From: UBA6170 sp034429975
GTDB taxonomy: Bacteria; Chloroflexota; Anaerolineae; Anaerolineales; Anaerolineaceae
Length of the DNA: 64,000 nt
Reading direction: 5' to 3'
Assembly: GCA_034429975.1 (NCBI GenBank)
Contig: DAOUFM010000165.1
Location: 1 to 64,000, forward strand
Both the position numbers and the translations under genes were made by a program. Below the pieces are notes generated by a model. That model saw only the letters and a list, made by a program, of their open reading frames with translations, did not search any database and was not told the origin of the DNA. Below are positions 17,148 to 26,012 of the stretch, piece after piece. Within the stretch, counting starts at the first letter, position 1. The number at the start of each line of letters is the position of its first letter.

Positions 17148-17567
17148 ATGTCTAATATTAAGACCACGCTGACTGGTTATGCCAGTTATCGCGGCAGGGA
17201 GGGACATTACAGCTTCTTATTGCATCGCATCACAGGCCTGGGTGTCGTCCTATTTCTCATCATTCACATCTTGGACACTGCCACAGTCTATTTTTTCCCT
17301 GCTCTATACCAGGAGGCTATCAATATTTACCGTTCCACGCTCTTCGGGTTTGGAGAGATAGCGCTTGTTTTTTGTGTTTTCTACCACGGCGTGAATGGCT
17401 TACGAGTAGCCTTTTTCGATCTGATTGCGCCAAAGTTATGGAACATACCCAAAGAGCGTTTTTCAGCCAAGATCATTTTGCTAATCACGCTGGTGATGTG
17501 GGTGCCGGCAACCGGCATCATGCTTTACAATCTCTTTCGTAATAATTTCGGTTGGTTCGGGGGATAG
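17148..17567 (+). CDS. sdhC: Succinate dehydrogenase cytochrome b556 subunit
   Basis: Membrane anchor of complex II (139 residues, three membrane helices). The family motif HRITGLGVVLFLIIHILD holds a candidate haem-ligand His, and FYHGVNGLRVAFFDL in helix two carries a second conserved His. It heads a four-gene sdhCDAB operon, with sdhD 9 nt downstream. An AAAGGAGG box lies 8 nt before the ATG. It binds haem b and quinone together with SdhD. Confidence 0.93.
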   Translation: MSNIKTTLTGYASYRGREGHYSFLLHRITGLGVVLFLIIHILDTATVYFFPALYQEAINIYRSTLFGFGEIALVFCVFYHGVNGLRVAFFDLIAPKLWNIPKERFSAKIILLITLVMWVPATGIMLYNLFRNNFGWFGG

Positions 17568-17576
17568 GAGGAAAAT

Positions 17577-17960
17577 ATGACCGCCAGTATTAAAACCGTT
17601 GATAAACCAAAACCTAACCTGGAGACAAGATCCTGGATGTTTATGCGCTACAGCGCGCTGTTGTTGATTCCTTTGGTATGGGGGCACATCCTTTTACAGG
17701 ACGTTATCGTCGGGGTGCACCGCATCGATCTGAATTACGTTGCCCTGCGTTGGGCCAGCCTTGGCTGGCGTATCTATGACGTGCTATTGTTATCTTTTGC
17801 CTTTGCACACGGCGTGAATGGAATTCGGATAATTGCAAATGATTTCATTCATTCAGAACGCGGTCGCAAGACCGCCCATTGGGTGCTGTTTCTTTTTTGG
17901 CTCTTATTAACCGCAATTGGTGCCATCACCATCATTGGTGGTGTCCGCCCAATCTCTTAG
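17577..17960 (+). CDS. sdhD: Succinate dehydrogenase membrane anchor subunit
   Basis: A 127-residue three-helix anchor of complex II. It carries FAHGVNGIRIIANDF, the counterpart of the His-containing motif in SdhC, and an N-terminal MFMRYSALLLIPLVWGHI helix. It lies between sdhC and sdhA with short spacers and its own GGAGG. It would complete the quinone and haem site. Such small subunits diverge quickly, so the assignment rests mainly on operon position. Confidence 0.9.
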   Translation: MTASIKTVDKPKPNLETRSWMFMRYSALLLIPLVWGHILLQDVIVGVHRIDLNYVALRWASLGWRIYDVLLLSFAFAHGVNGIRIIANDFIHSERGRKTAHWVLFLFWLLLTAIGAITIIGGVRPIS

Positions 17961-17968
17961 GAGGGTTT

Positions 17969-19762
17969 ATGACACAGACACATACTTACGACGTCATTAT
18001 TGTTGGTGGTGGGGGCGCCGGTTTAATGGCAGCTTTGTTTGCTTCTAAGAATGCTAAAACAGCCGTTATCAGCAAGTTATACCCAATTCGCTCACACACT
18101 GGCGCAGCCCAGGGGGGCATTGGGGCGGCCTTGGGCAACCTGGAAGAAGATCATTGGGAATGGCACGCCTACGACACCGTCAAAGGCAGCGATTATCTGG
18201 GCGATCAGGACGCCATCGAATTTATGTGCGAGCAGGCTATTCAGGCAGTCTATGACCTCGAACACCACGGGCTGCCTTTCTCTCGTACGCCGGAAGGTCG
18301 CATCGCTCAACGTCCCTTTGGCGGTCACACCAACAACGAAACCGGCAAATCAGTGCGCCGCTCCTGTTATGCAGCCGACCGCACCGGTCACATGATTCTG
18401 CAGACTCTCTTTCAGCAATGTGTTAAAAACGACACGCAATTCTTTAGCGAATTCCATGTAATCGACCTGATCCTGCAACATGGTAAGGTGGCCGGTGTGG
18501 TGGCTCTGGAATTATCCAATGGTGAGCTGCATATCTTTCAAGCCAAAGCGGTCATTTTCGCCACCGGTGGACATGGACGTCTTTGGGAAATTACCTCAAA
18601 TGCTTATGCTTACACCGGTGATGGGGCGGCTGTCCTGGCTCGTAAAGGCATCCCCATGCAGGATATGGAGTTCTTCCAGTTCCACCCAACCGGCATCATC
18701 AAAATGGGCATCTTAATCACCGAAGCCGTCCGCGGGGAAGGCGGCGTCTTAATTAATGGAAAGGGTGAACGCTTTATGGAGCGTTATGCCCCGCATATCA
18801 AGGATTTAGCCTCTCGTGATGTGGTCAGCCGCGCCATTTATCTGGAAGTAAAAGCCGGCAATGGGATTAATGGCAAAGACTACGTGCATCTGGATGCCCG
18901 CCCGGAGACAATTAATAAATATGCCAAACTGGATGGGCGTACCCGACCGGATGGCAGCCCTTACCAGGTCACTGCTGCTGAAATTACCGCCAAAATCCCT
19001 GATATCACCGACTTTTGCAAAACCTACATGGGGGTTGATCCGGTTGAAGATCCGATGCCGGTACAGCCAACAGCTCATTATGCCATGGGTGGCATCCCTA
19101 CCAATAAGTTTGGGGAAGTGGTTATCGATCAGGTTGGAACAACCCTGCCGGGTCTGTATGCTGCCGGGGAATGCGCCTGTGTATCCGTGCACGGTGCCAA
19201 CCGCCTGGGCACCAATTCTCTGCTCGATCTGGTAGTTTTCGGAAAATATGCCGGTATTAAAGCCGCCGAGTACGCTCAACAGGTGAATTTTCAAGAAATC
19301 CCAGCGGATGTAACTAACTTTACCGAACAACAAATCCAACAGCTAAAGAATGGCAGCGGAAAAGAAAAATCTGCTCAAATCAGCCAGGAAATGAAGAAAG
19401 TAATGATGGATCACGTCGGGGTTTTTCGTACGGAAGAAGGCCTGGCATTAGCGGTTGAAAAGATTAAAGAATTGCGCCAGCGCTACTCAGAGGTGCGTGT
19501 GCAGGATACTGGCACGATCTACAATATGGAATTGTTCAACACCTGGGAACTGGGGAATATGCTTGATCTGGCACTCATCACTGCTGAATCGGCTTTAGCC
19601 CGTAAAGAAAGCCGTGGTGCCCACGCCCGCGAAGATTACCCCAAACGCAATGACCAGGAATGGATGAAACATACCCTGGCATGGCTGGAAGGTGAAAAAG
19701 TCCGCCTCGAGTACAAACCTGTGGTAATTACCCGTTTTGCTCCCCAGGAACGCAAGTATTAA
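17969..19762 (+). CDS. sdhA: Succinate dehydrogenase flavoprotein subunit
   Basis: A 597-residue flavoprotein that oxidises succinate to fumarate. The FAD dinucleotide fold is VIIVGGGGAGLMAALFASK. The His that covalently binds FAD is in RSHTGAAQGGIGAALGN (about residue 43). The active-site segments QFHPTG, RGEGGVLIN, HYAMGGIPTN and GECACVSVHGANRLGTNSL are intact. The start is the ATG at 17969, after AGGAGG and 8 nt beyond sdhD; an earlier in-frame ATG lies inside sdhD and is rejected. The enzyme links the citric acid cycle to quinone; whether it works as dehydrogenase or fumarate reductase is not certain from sequence. Confidence 0.97.
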   Translation: MTQTHTYDVIIVGGGGAGLMAALFASKNAKTAVISKLYPIRSHTGAAQGGIGAALGNLEEDHWEWHAYDTVKGSDYLGDQDAIEFMCEQAIQAVYDLEHHGLPFSRTPEGRIAQRPFGGHTNNETGKSVRRSCYAADRTGHMILQTLFQQCVKNDTQFFSEFHVIDLILQHGKVAGVVALELSNGELHIFQAKAVIFATGGHGRLWEITSNAYAYTGDGAAVLARKGIPMQDMEFFQFHPTGIIKMGILITEAVRGEGGVLINGKGERFMERYAPHIKDLASRDVVSRAIYLEVKAGNGINGKDYVHLDARPETINKYAKLDGRTRPDGSPYQVTAAEITAKIPDITDFCKTYMGVDPVEDPMPVQPTAHYAMGGIPTNKFGEVVIDQVGTTLPGLYAAGECACVSVHGANRLGTNSLLDLVVFGKYAGIKAAEYAQQVNFQEIPADVTNFTEQQIQQLKNGSGKEKSAQISQEMKKVMMDHVGVFRTEEGLALAVEKIKELRQRYSEVRVQDTGTIYNMELFNTWELGNMLDLALITAESALARKESRGAHAREDYPKRNDQEWMKHTLAWLEGEKVRLEYKPVVITRFAPQERKY

Positions 19763-19794
19763 ATGAACGTTGGTCTTCATTAAAGGAGTATCTC

Positions 19795-20505
19795 ATGCAG
19801 ATCAAATTAAAAGTTTTTCGATATTTACCCCACACCGAAAAGAAACCGCACTACGACATCTACGATATGGATGTTGACCCAAACGAACGTGTTTTAGACG
19901 TCCTCGAGCAGGTGCGCGCTGACGCGGATCCCTCCTTAGGTTACCGGCGCTCCTGTGCACATGGAGTCTGTGGCTCGGATGCGATGCGTATTAATGGACG
20001 CAACATGCTTGCCTGTAAAGTGCTGGTGAAAGACCTGAACAGTACCCATATCACGGTAGAACCTTTATTGGGATTGAAAGTCCTGAAAGATTTAATTGTG
20101 GATATGGAGCCATTCTTTGAACATTATCGTTCGGTGATGCCCTATTTTGTAAATGATGACCCTTTACCAGCCGATGGAAAGGAACGCCTGCAGTCTCCCG
20201 AACAACGTGAACGCTTCGACGATACTACCAAGTGCATTTTATGCGCCGCCTGCACCGCTTCCTGCCCTTCTTTCTGGGTGAATGGCCAATATGTCGGCCC
20301 GGCGGCGATTGTGAATGCGCATCGCTTTATTTTTGATAGCCGTGATACCGCCGCCGCCCAAAGATTGCAAGTCTTAAACGAGCCGGATGGCGTTTGGCGC
20401 TGTCGCACAGTCTTTAACTGTACCGAAGCGTGCCCACGAGAAATCAAAGTCACGCAAGCCATTGCCGAGGTCAAACATGCCATTTATAGCGGAAAAGTTG
20501 ATTAA
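19795..20505 (+). CDS. sdhB: Succinate dehydrogenase iron-sulfur subunit
   Basis: A 236-residue electron-transfer subunit. The [2Fe-2S] ligands are C54, C59 and C74 in SCAHGVCGSDAM and NMLAC, with Asp in the third position as in E. coli SdhB. The 4Fe-4S and 3Fe-4S ligands are C149, C152, C155 and C159 (CILCAACTASCP), and C205, C211 and C215 (CRTVFNCTEACP). It is the last gene of the sdh operon, after AAAGGAG. It carries electrons from SdhA flavin to the SdhCD quinone site. Confidence 0.97.
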   Translation: MQIKLKVFRYLPHTEKKPHYDIYDMDVDPNERVLDVLEQVRADADPSLGYRRSCAHGVCGSDAMRINGRNMLACKVLVKDLNSTHITVEPLLGLKVLKDLIVDMEPFFEHYRSVMPYFVNDDPLPADGKERLQSPEQRERFDDTTKCILCAACTASCPSFWVNGQYVGPAAIVNAHRFIFDSRDTAAAQRLQVLNEPDGVWRCRTVFNCTEACPREIKVTQAIAEVKHAIYSGKVD

Positions 20506-20610
20506 TCAGTAATAAACACCACTATAAAAAGTGCCTCAAATCGTGTATGATGAATATAAGCATCGTCACTAATTATTTCGTTGTAGTAATAATTAGAGAA
20601 GGGAGGGCTT

Positions 20611-20910
20611 ATGTTCGTCACCATTTTATCCGGTCGGGTAGCTGAAGCAAACTGGCGGTCGCTGGAAAAATCGTACGAAAGGGCGATCCGTACTGCTCCC
20701 AGGGGTGTCGTCTCATCAATGTTAATTCAGTGCCAGGCAGAGCCAAAACTCTGGCAGATCATTACCACCTGGGAAAGTCAAGAAACTTACCAGAACGCTC
20801 AAGAACAGAAGATTTCAAGCACCTGTGTCGATCTTTTCTGCAACGCCGGATCCACACCCTATCGTAATGAATACCAGCTTTTCGGCCGATACGAACGCGT
20901 TTGGGCTTGA
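20611..20910 (+). CDS. Small ABM-type (dimeric alpha-beta barrel) protein
   Basis: A 99-residue protein with the pattern of antibiotic-biosynthesis-monooxygenase-like dimeric barrels: MFVTILSGRVAEANWRSLEKS, SSMLIQCQAEPKLWQIITTW and ESQETYQNAQE. Members include haem-degrading monooxygenases, quinol monooxygenases and many unassigned proteins; no haem-ligand pattern is clear. A GAAGGGAGG box precedes the ATG. It follows sdhB by 105 nt with no clear terminator between, so it may be read through from the sdh operon. Confidence 0.7.
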   Translation: MFVTILSGRVAEANWRSLEKSYERAIRTAPRGVVSSMLIQCQAEPKLWQIITTWESQETYQNAQEQKISSTCVDLFCNAGSTPYRNEYQLFGRYERVWA

Positions 20911-21310
20911 CAAAAACAAAAACATGGTAAAATTAATCCGTAAGGATGAAAAAGTTTATTATCATGGTTTTCTGATCGTAGGTGAATAGGCTAGCAAAAC
21001 CGGTTCACAAGCAATCAATATCAGATAATTAAACAAGTTTTTGGGTTATGGATCCCCGGATTTGTTTAAGATAACCAGCTAATGAACTGAACCAAAAAAG
21101 GGACTTCAATTTTTATTAATACATTGCTTATTTTGACAGACTTTTTTCATTTTTCCACCAACTGGTAGATCAACGAATTGATTTCATTTTCGGAGTTGAT
21201 TAACGAGAATCGAGAAGTTGCATTTTTACAATATTTTGGTTAACAAAGGTTGGAATCAACCTGATAGCCATGATTCTATGGAAAGGGATCTTGATTTCTA
21301 ATTACTGATT
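20911..21310. other. 400-bp gene-free AT-rich stretch
   Basis: No protein or known RNA gene is recognised. TTGACA overlaps the end of the ABM gene (20907-20912), with TAAAAT 15 nt later (20928-20933), a possible promoter reading rightward. Short inverted repeats follow: TTAAACAA (21029-21036) with TTGTTTAA (21062-21069), and a GGTTG/CAACC hairpin near 21250-21262. It could be a long 5' leader of the SNF2 gene or a small RNA. Neither is shown. Confidence 0.4.
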
Positions 21311-24300
21311 ATGTGGGTTATTCATGCACACTGGCAGCCACCCCGCAAACCATCTGATTCTGGTGGCATTCTATTTTGGGCAGAAACCGATGAAAGCCCG
21401 GCACCCCCTTACCTGGATGGGGAAATTTCTGCATCACCCAAACCCCAGGAACATCCTTATGTATTACAACCTGAATTATTTCTTGAACGTATCGGACAGG
21501 GTACCCCGCTGGAAAGTGCCAGCCCCAATTTAATCACCCTGCATATTCCTTCCACTCGCACCGGACCGCTCCCGTCACCTTCCCTTAATCACATCTGGGA
21601 ACTGGACCTGGAGACGAAACCTTTCCTGGCCCCTTGGCGGATCGATGGCCTTTGGCTTCCAGCGGCCACGGCATTCAGCATTTTAATCAATTTGCCGGAA
21701 GAAAACCCGTATACAGATTTTATTCTCGGGCAGGATGCTATTTACTGGCAAAATGTCAGTGGTCTGGTCCTGGAAATCCTCTCTGAGCAGAAATTGATGC
21801 CCGTCATGGTACCAATTAATGCCAATAAAGACACTTTTCATGCCCGCTGGCAGCCTGTTCTGGATGGAAAAAATGATGGCCCACGTATCGCCAAATTAGT
21901 GGAAGCCATGCCGTCTATCTGCCGCGCAGAATCCCTGCACGGCGACCGGATCTATCCGGGCTCATTGCCCCCCGCGCGGGCTCTCCTGGACAGCTTCCTG
22001 AACACAATCTGTGATGCGTTGGCACGTTCCTGGGGCAGCAGCTCCGAAGCCATTCGGCTGATCCCGGAAAGTCACAGCCCATTTGAAGCCTGGGTAAAAG
22101 CACTCTTCACTCCGGATGCCACCATCAAAATCTCATCCGTTCAGGCGAACGCCTTATTTAGCAGCGTCCGCTCATGGATCCGCAATCTACAAGCCGCAGG
22201 AGATAATTACTTCCGCGTCGCGTTTAAACTAATTGCTCCTGCCGAACAGGTCACCTCACTGGAGGAACCCAACTGGCAAATTCGTTATCTGCTACAATCC
22301 CGCGATGACCCCAACCTGTTGATCAGTGCGGAACAGATCTGGAATATTCGCACCACTTCCATCATGGTTGCCGGAAAACGCTGCGATCTCCCGCAAGAAA
22401 AGCTGCTGATGGGGCTGGGATATACCTCCCGCCTTTTTGAACCCATTTCGGATAATTTACGCAATCGTTACCCGACCGACGTATCCATCAGCACGCATGA
22501 AGCTTATCAATTCCTGCGCAATACTGCCCCGCTGCTAGAGGAAGCCGGATTTGGCATCCTCGCTCCGGAATGGTGGGATACCAGCGGCGCCCGTCTGGGT
22601 GTCCGTTTACAGCTTTCCCCCTCATCTTCCGGAAAGCAGGTGCGCCTCAAAGGCGGCAACCTGGACCTTAACGCGCTGGTGAATTACCGCTGGGAATTAT
22701 CCCTGGGGGATACTCGCCTTTCCCGGGCGGAATTTGAAGCCTTAACCTCTCTCAATGAACCTCTGGTTCAACTGAACGGCAAATGGGTGCAACTGGACGA
22801 CGAGCAGGTTAAAGCTGCCCAACGCTTCTGGGCTACCGAAGGCCACGGTGGACAAATGGGGCTCATCCAGGCAGCCCAATATGTTCTGGGTGGCCAGGTT
22901 GGCGCAGAAGGCTTGCCAATCGATAGCGTTGAGGCTGAAGGCTGGGTGGAAGAGTGGTTAAACGGGCTTGAGGGCCATGAAAAGATGATCCTTCTGCCAC
23001 AGCCAATCACCCTGCAAGGTAAATTACGACCCTATCAGACTTTCGGTTTCTCGTGGCTTTCGTTCTTCCAACGCTGGGGGCTGGGAGCCATTCTGGCAGA
23101 CGATATGGGATTAGGCAAAACCATCCAGGCGTTAGCTTTACTGGCGCATGAAAAAGAAAATCATGATGGCCAACTCCCCGGGCCAGTTTTGCTGGTCTGT
23201 CCAACGTCAGTGGTCACCAACTGGCAGCGGGAAACCCGGCGCTTTGCTCCCGATTTGAAGATTTACCGCCATCAGGGACCAGAGCGGCTGCACAACCATT
23301 CTTTAATCCAAAAAGTTAAGGAAAGTGAATTGTGTATCACCAGCTACCCCCTCGTCCGGCAGGATCTGGAAGAATTACAATCCGTTCAATGGCATGGCAT
23401 TATTCTAGACGAAGCCCAAAATATTAAAAACCCGGCTGCCAAACAAACCCAGGCGGTGCGAGCCCTGAAAGCCAGCTTCCGCTTTGCGCTGACCGGCACC
23501 CCGGTTGAAAACCGCCTGATGGAATTATGGTCGATCATGCAGTTCCTCAACCCCGGTTATTTAGGCTCACGCGAACGCTTCCGGCGCGAGTTCGCCATTC
23601 CAATCGAAAAATTCCATGATCCGGATATGACCCAGCAATTAAAAGAACTGGTCTCCCCCTTTATTCTGCGACGTGTCAAAACCGACCCGGCTGTGATTAA
23701 CGACCTGCCTGAAAAAATCGAAGTTAAGGCTTACTGTAACCTGACCGAGGAGCAGGCCAGTTTATACCAGGGTTTGAATAACGACGTTATGAAGAAAATT
23801 GCCGAAAGTGAAGGAATCGAACGACATGGGTTGGTTCTGGCGATGTTAACCAAACTCAAACAAATCTGTAATCATCCAGTTCAGTATCTGGAGAAAATTA
23901 ACGGACATGTACCTCCGTCAAAAGATTTACACAACCGCTCTGGAAAATTGAAACGCCTGGTGGAGATGCTGGAAGAAATTGTCGCTGTGGGTGATCGGGT
24001 GCTCATTTTCACCCAGTTCGCTGAAATGGGAAAAATGCTAAACAGCTATTTAGCCACCACTTTGAACACCCCTACCCTGTTTTTATACGGCAATACCCCC
24101 GTCAAAATGCGTGATCAAATGATCAAACGTTTTATGGAAGACGAAAACGGCCCGCAAATATTTATTCTTTCGCTCAAAGCAGGCGGCACCGGGCTCAATC
24201 TGACGCGCGCCAACCACGTCATCCATTTCGACCGCTGGTGGAACCCAGCAGTCGAAGACCAGGCTACCGATCGTGCCTTCCGCATTGGTCAAAACCGGAA

Positions 24301-24472
24301 TGTTCAAGTGCATAAATTTGTCTGTCTGGGTACATTAGAAGAAAAAATCGACGAAATGATCGAATCCAAAAAAGGGCTGGCAGAAGCGATTATCGGGGCT
24401 GGCGAATCCTGGATTACCGATTTATCAACCGAAGAATTACAGGATCTGGTGCGTCTACGCTACCAGGATTAG
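21311..24472 (+). CDS. SNF2-family helicase with bacterial SNF2-associated N-terminal domain
   Basis: A 1053-residue ATPase of the Swi2/Snf2 family. The first ~550 residues match the bacterial SNF2 helicase-associated region (DUF3670 type), beginning MWVIHAHWQPPRKP. The motor follows: Walker A in LADDMGLGKTIQAL (about residue 600), motif II DEAQNIKN (about 700), ALTGTPVENRLMELW, then the C-terminal lobe with LIFTQFAEMG, LSLKAGGTGLNLTRANHVI and DRAFRIGQNRNVQVHKFV. Such proteins translocate on double-stranded DNA and remodel bound proteins. The next gene, a SWIM zinc-finger protein, starts at the very next base, and the two families co-occur in many bacteria, so a joint role in transcription or repair is likely. 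Confidence 0.95.
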   Translation: MWVIHAHWQPPRKPSDSGGILFWAETDESPAPPYLDGEISASPKPQEHPYVLQPELFLERIGQGTPLESASPNLITLHIPSTRTGPLPSPSLNHIWELDLETKPFLAPWRIDGLWLPAATAFSILINLPEENPYTDFILGQDAIYWQNVSGLVLEILSEQKLMPVMVPINANKDTFHARWQPVLDGKNDGPRIAKLVEAMPSICRAESLHGDRIYPGSLPPARALLDSFLNTICDALARSWGSSSEAIRLIPESHSPFEAWVKALFTPDATIKISSVQANALFSSVRSWIRNLQAAGDNYFRVAFKLIAPAEQVTSLEEPNWQIRYLLQSRDDPNLLISAEQIWNIRTTSIMVAGKRCDLPQEKLLMGLGYTSRLFEPISDNLRNRYPTDVSISTHEAYQFLRNTAPLLEEAGFGILAPEWWDTSGARLGVRLQLSPSSSGKQVRLKGGNLDLNALVNYRWELSLGDTRLSRAEFEALTSLNEPLVQLNGKWVQLDDEQVKAAQRFWATEGHGGQMGLIQAAQYVLGGQVGAEGLPIDSVEAEGWVEEWLNGLEGHEKMILLPQPITLQGKLRPYQTFGFSWLSFFQRWGLGAILADDMGLGKTIQALALLAHEKENHDGQLPGPVLLVCPTSVVTNWQRETRRFAPDLKIYRHQGPERLHNHSLIQKVKESELCITSYPLVRQDLEELQSVQWHGIILDEAQNIKNPAAKQTQAVRALKASFRFALTGTPVENRLMELWSIMQFLNPGYLGSRERFRREFAIPIEKFHDPDMTQQLKELVSPFILRRVKTDPAVINDLPEKIEVKAYCNLTEEQASLYQGLNNDVMKKIAESEGIERHGLVLAMLTKLKQICNHPVQYLEKINGHVPPSKDLHNRSGKLKRLVEMLEEIVAVGDRVLIFTQFAEMGKMLNSYLATTLNTPTLFLYGNTPVKMRDQMIKRFMEDENGPQIFILSLKAGGTGLNLTRANHVIHFDRWWNPAVEDQATDRAFRIGQNRNVQVHKFVCLGTLEEKIDEMIESKKGLAEAIIGAGESWITDLSTEELQDLVRLRYQD

Positions 24473-25651
24473 GTGGATCAATTGAACGAATTAGAAAATC
24501 AACCGCAATTCGAAAATCAATCCCCCAATGGGACTAACGCTGAACATGCCAATCATCGGGACTCGGGCACCCCCCGATCCCAGCCAAACACATCCAAGAA
24601 CCGCAGTCAGAACCAAAATCGGCGTAAAAGGAACTCCCGTAATCAATCCTCGTCCAATAGAAACCGTAATTCCAATCCAACCCCAAGTGGTCAGGATTCC
24701 AGACCCAACCAACGTCCAAATAATGGTGAGCGTTCCCAAAATAACCAGCGCAATAATTCCAGCCCCTGGGGAATGAACCCTCTGCCAACCCAGACCGGTA
24801 TTCAAACCCGCAGCCAGCGGGGCGAGTTCGCCAAGAACTGGTGGGCACGCCGCTGGATCGAGACAATGGAACGACTGATGCAGGGTGTGCGCCTTTCACG
24901 CGGGCAACATTACGCCCGCAGCGGACAGATCATCTCGCTCGAGGAAGTCAAAGGTGTCATGGTCGCCAAGGTACAGGGCTCGCGGCCCAAACCATACCGC
25001 GTCACCATTCAATTAGCGCCTTTCAATACCAAACAGTGGGAAAAAGTTCTCGATTTATTGAACGAAAAATCCATCTATATGGCCAAATTACTGGTAGGAG
25101 AAATGCCACACGATATTGAATCGGTATTCAACCAGGCTGGCGTAAGCCTTTTCCCTGAACACGCCGCTGATTTACAAACCAAATGCACCTGCCCGGACAA
25201 AATTTCCCCCTGCAAGCATGTGGCTGCCACCCATTACATCTTAGGCGATCGCTTTGATGAAGATCCTTTTCTCATCTTTCGCATGCGCGGGCGCACACAG
25301 GAACAAATTCTGGAAGCCCTGCGGCAACGGCGCGGCGCTGAAGTGGACCGCACCATAGATTATAACGAGTTACCCAGCCGGGTATTAACTGCCGATAGAC
25401 CCCGCTTCCCTGAGGTACTCGACCATTTCTGGGAAATTCAACAGGACTTAACCCAGGTAAACGTCCAGGTGCGTATGCCGAACATTCCGCAGCCTTTGCT
25501 CAAACGCCTGGGCGAACCTGAATTCTCCTCCCAACTTACCCTGCAGGGTCAATTGGAAGAATCCTACAATATGATCAGCCAATTCGCCATCATGATCGCC
25601 TACGCCGACACCTCCAGCAGCCCCACCAATGGCAATGGGGAAGGGGAATAA
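24473..25651 (+). CDS. SWIM zinc-finger protein with low-complexity N-terminus
   Basis: A 392-residue protein starting at GTG immediately after the helicase stop. Residues ~10-115 are extremely rich in Asn, Gln, Ser, Arg and Pro and are probably disordered. The SWIM zinc-binding motif CxC..CxH is seen as CTCPDKISPCKHVAATHYI (about residues 238-256). A conserved region before it (WWARRWIETMERLMQGVRLSRG) matches the family that partners SNF2 helicases. SWIM domains bind DNA or protein. The disordered head is unusually long and could bind nucleic acid. The N-terminal reading is supported by the exact gene junction; a shorter start at the ATG near 24773 is possible. Confidence 0.9.
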   Translation: MDQLNELENQPQFENQSPNGTNAEHANHRDSGTPRSQPNTSKNRSQNQNRRKRNSRNQSSSNRNRNSNPTPSGQDSRPNQRPNNGERSQNNQRNNSSPWGMNPLPTQTGIQTRSQRGEFAKNWWARRWIETMERLMQGVRLSRGQHYARSGQIISLEEVKGVMVAKVQGSRPKPYRVTIQLAPFNTKQWEKVLDLLNEKSIYMAKLLVGEMPHDIESVFNQAGVSLFPEHAADLQTKCTCPDKISPCKHVAATHYILGDRFDEDPFLIFRMRGRTQEQILEALRQRRGAEVDRTIDYNELPSRVLTADRPRFPEVLDHFWEIQQDLTQVNVQVRMPNIPQPLLKRLGEPEFSSQLTLQGQLEESYNMISQFAIMIAYADTSSSPTNGNGEGE

Positions 25652-25664
25652 ACGCTATTCCCTC

Positions 25665-25693
25665 TTGACAAGCATCCTCTTTGAGGCATAATT
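25665..25693 (+). promoter_or_regulatory. Promoter of the pheST T-box leader
   Basis: TTGACA (25665-25670) followed after 16-17 nt by CATAATT (25687-25693). The expected start, near 25700, is just before the T-box stem I. Confidence 0.8.
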
Positions 25694-25719
25694 AGGCTTG
25701 TTAAGAATCAAATGGTCAT

Positions 25720-26000
25720 CAGCACAGACAGAGGAAAGTAGCACGGTGAAAGTTGACAGGAAAGTCAGGGCGTGACTGAAACCCTGACCCAATGGAAACC
25801 GCAGGAAGTTCCCTCTCGAGCTGCTCCGGGGAACGTTCACCAGAACCAGTAGTCGGAGCCGGGATGCTCCCGTTAGCAGGCAGCCGGTTTACACATGGTA
25901 AGATTTTGTGGTCCGGATTAAGCGCACCAGAAATGGTGAATGTGGGTGGTACCACGGGAATTATTCGCCCGTCCCTTTCGAGGAGACGGGTTATTTTTTT
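25720..26000 (+). promoter_or_regulatory. T-box riboswitch with phenylalanine (UUC) specifier and terminator
   Basis: A tRNA-sensing leader. AGAGGAAAGTAGCA (from about 25730) is the 5' side of stem I, whose base AGAGG pairs with CCTCT at 25812-25816. The triplet just before that 3' strand is TTC (25809-25811), which fits the specifier position and encodes Phe. The universal T-box sequence TGTGGGTGGTACCACGGG is at 25941-25958. The competing terminator pairs CCCGTCCC with GGAGACGGG (25968-25990) and ends in TTATTTTTTT. Uncharged tRNA-Phe would stabilise the antiterminator and allow pheST transcription. The Phe specifier and the downstream genes confirm each other. Confidence 0.96.
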
Positions 26001-26012
26001 ACTGGAGGTTTT

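Noticed and set aside
24491..24899. Open frames on the strand opposite the SWIM gene
   Set aside because: They arise from the low-complexity codon usage of the disordered head and have no ribosome-binding site or recognisable domain.
25728..25745. RNase P RNA-like sequence (GAGGAAAGT)
   Set aside because: The match is limited to this short string and is explained by the 5' side of T-box stem I.
25908..26012. N-terminal extension of pheS
   Set aside because: It covers the T-box antiterminator and terminator; a good GGAGG and ATG lie after them.
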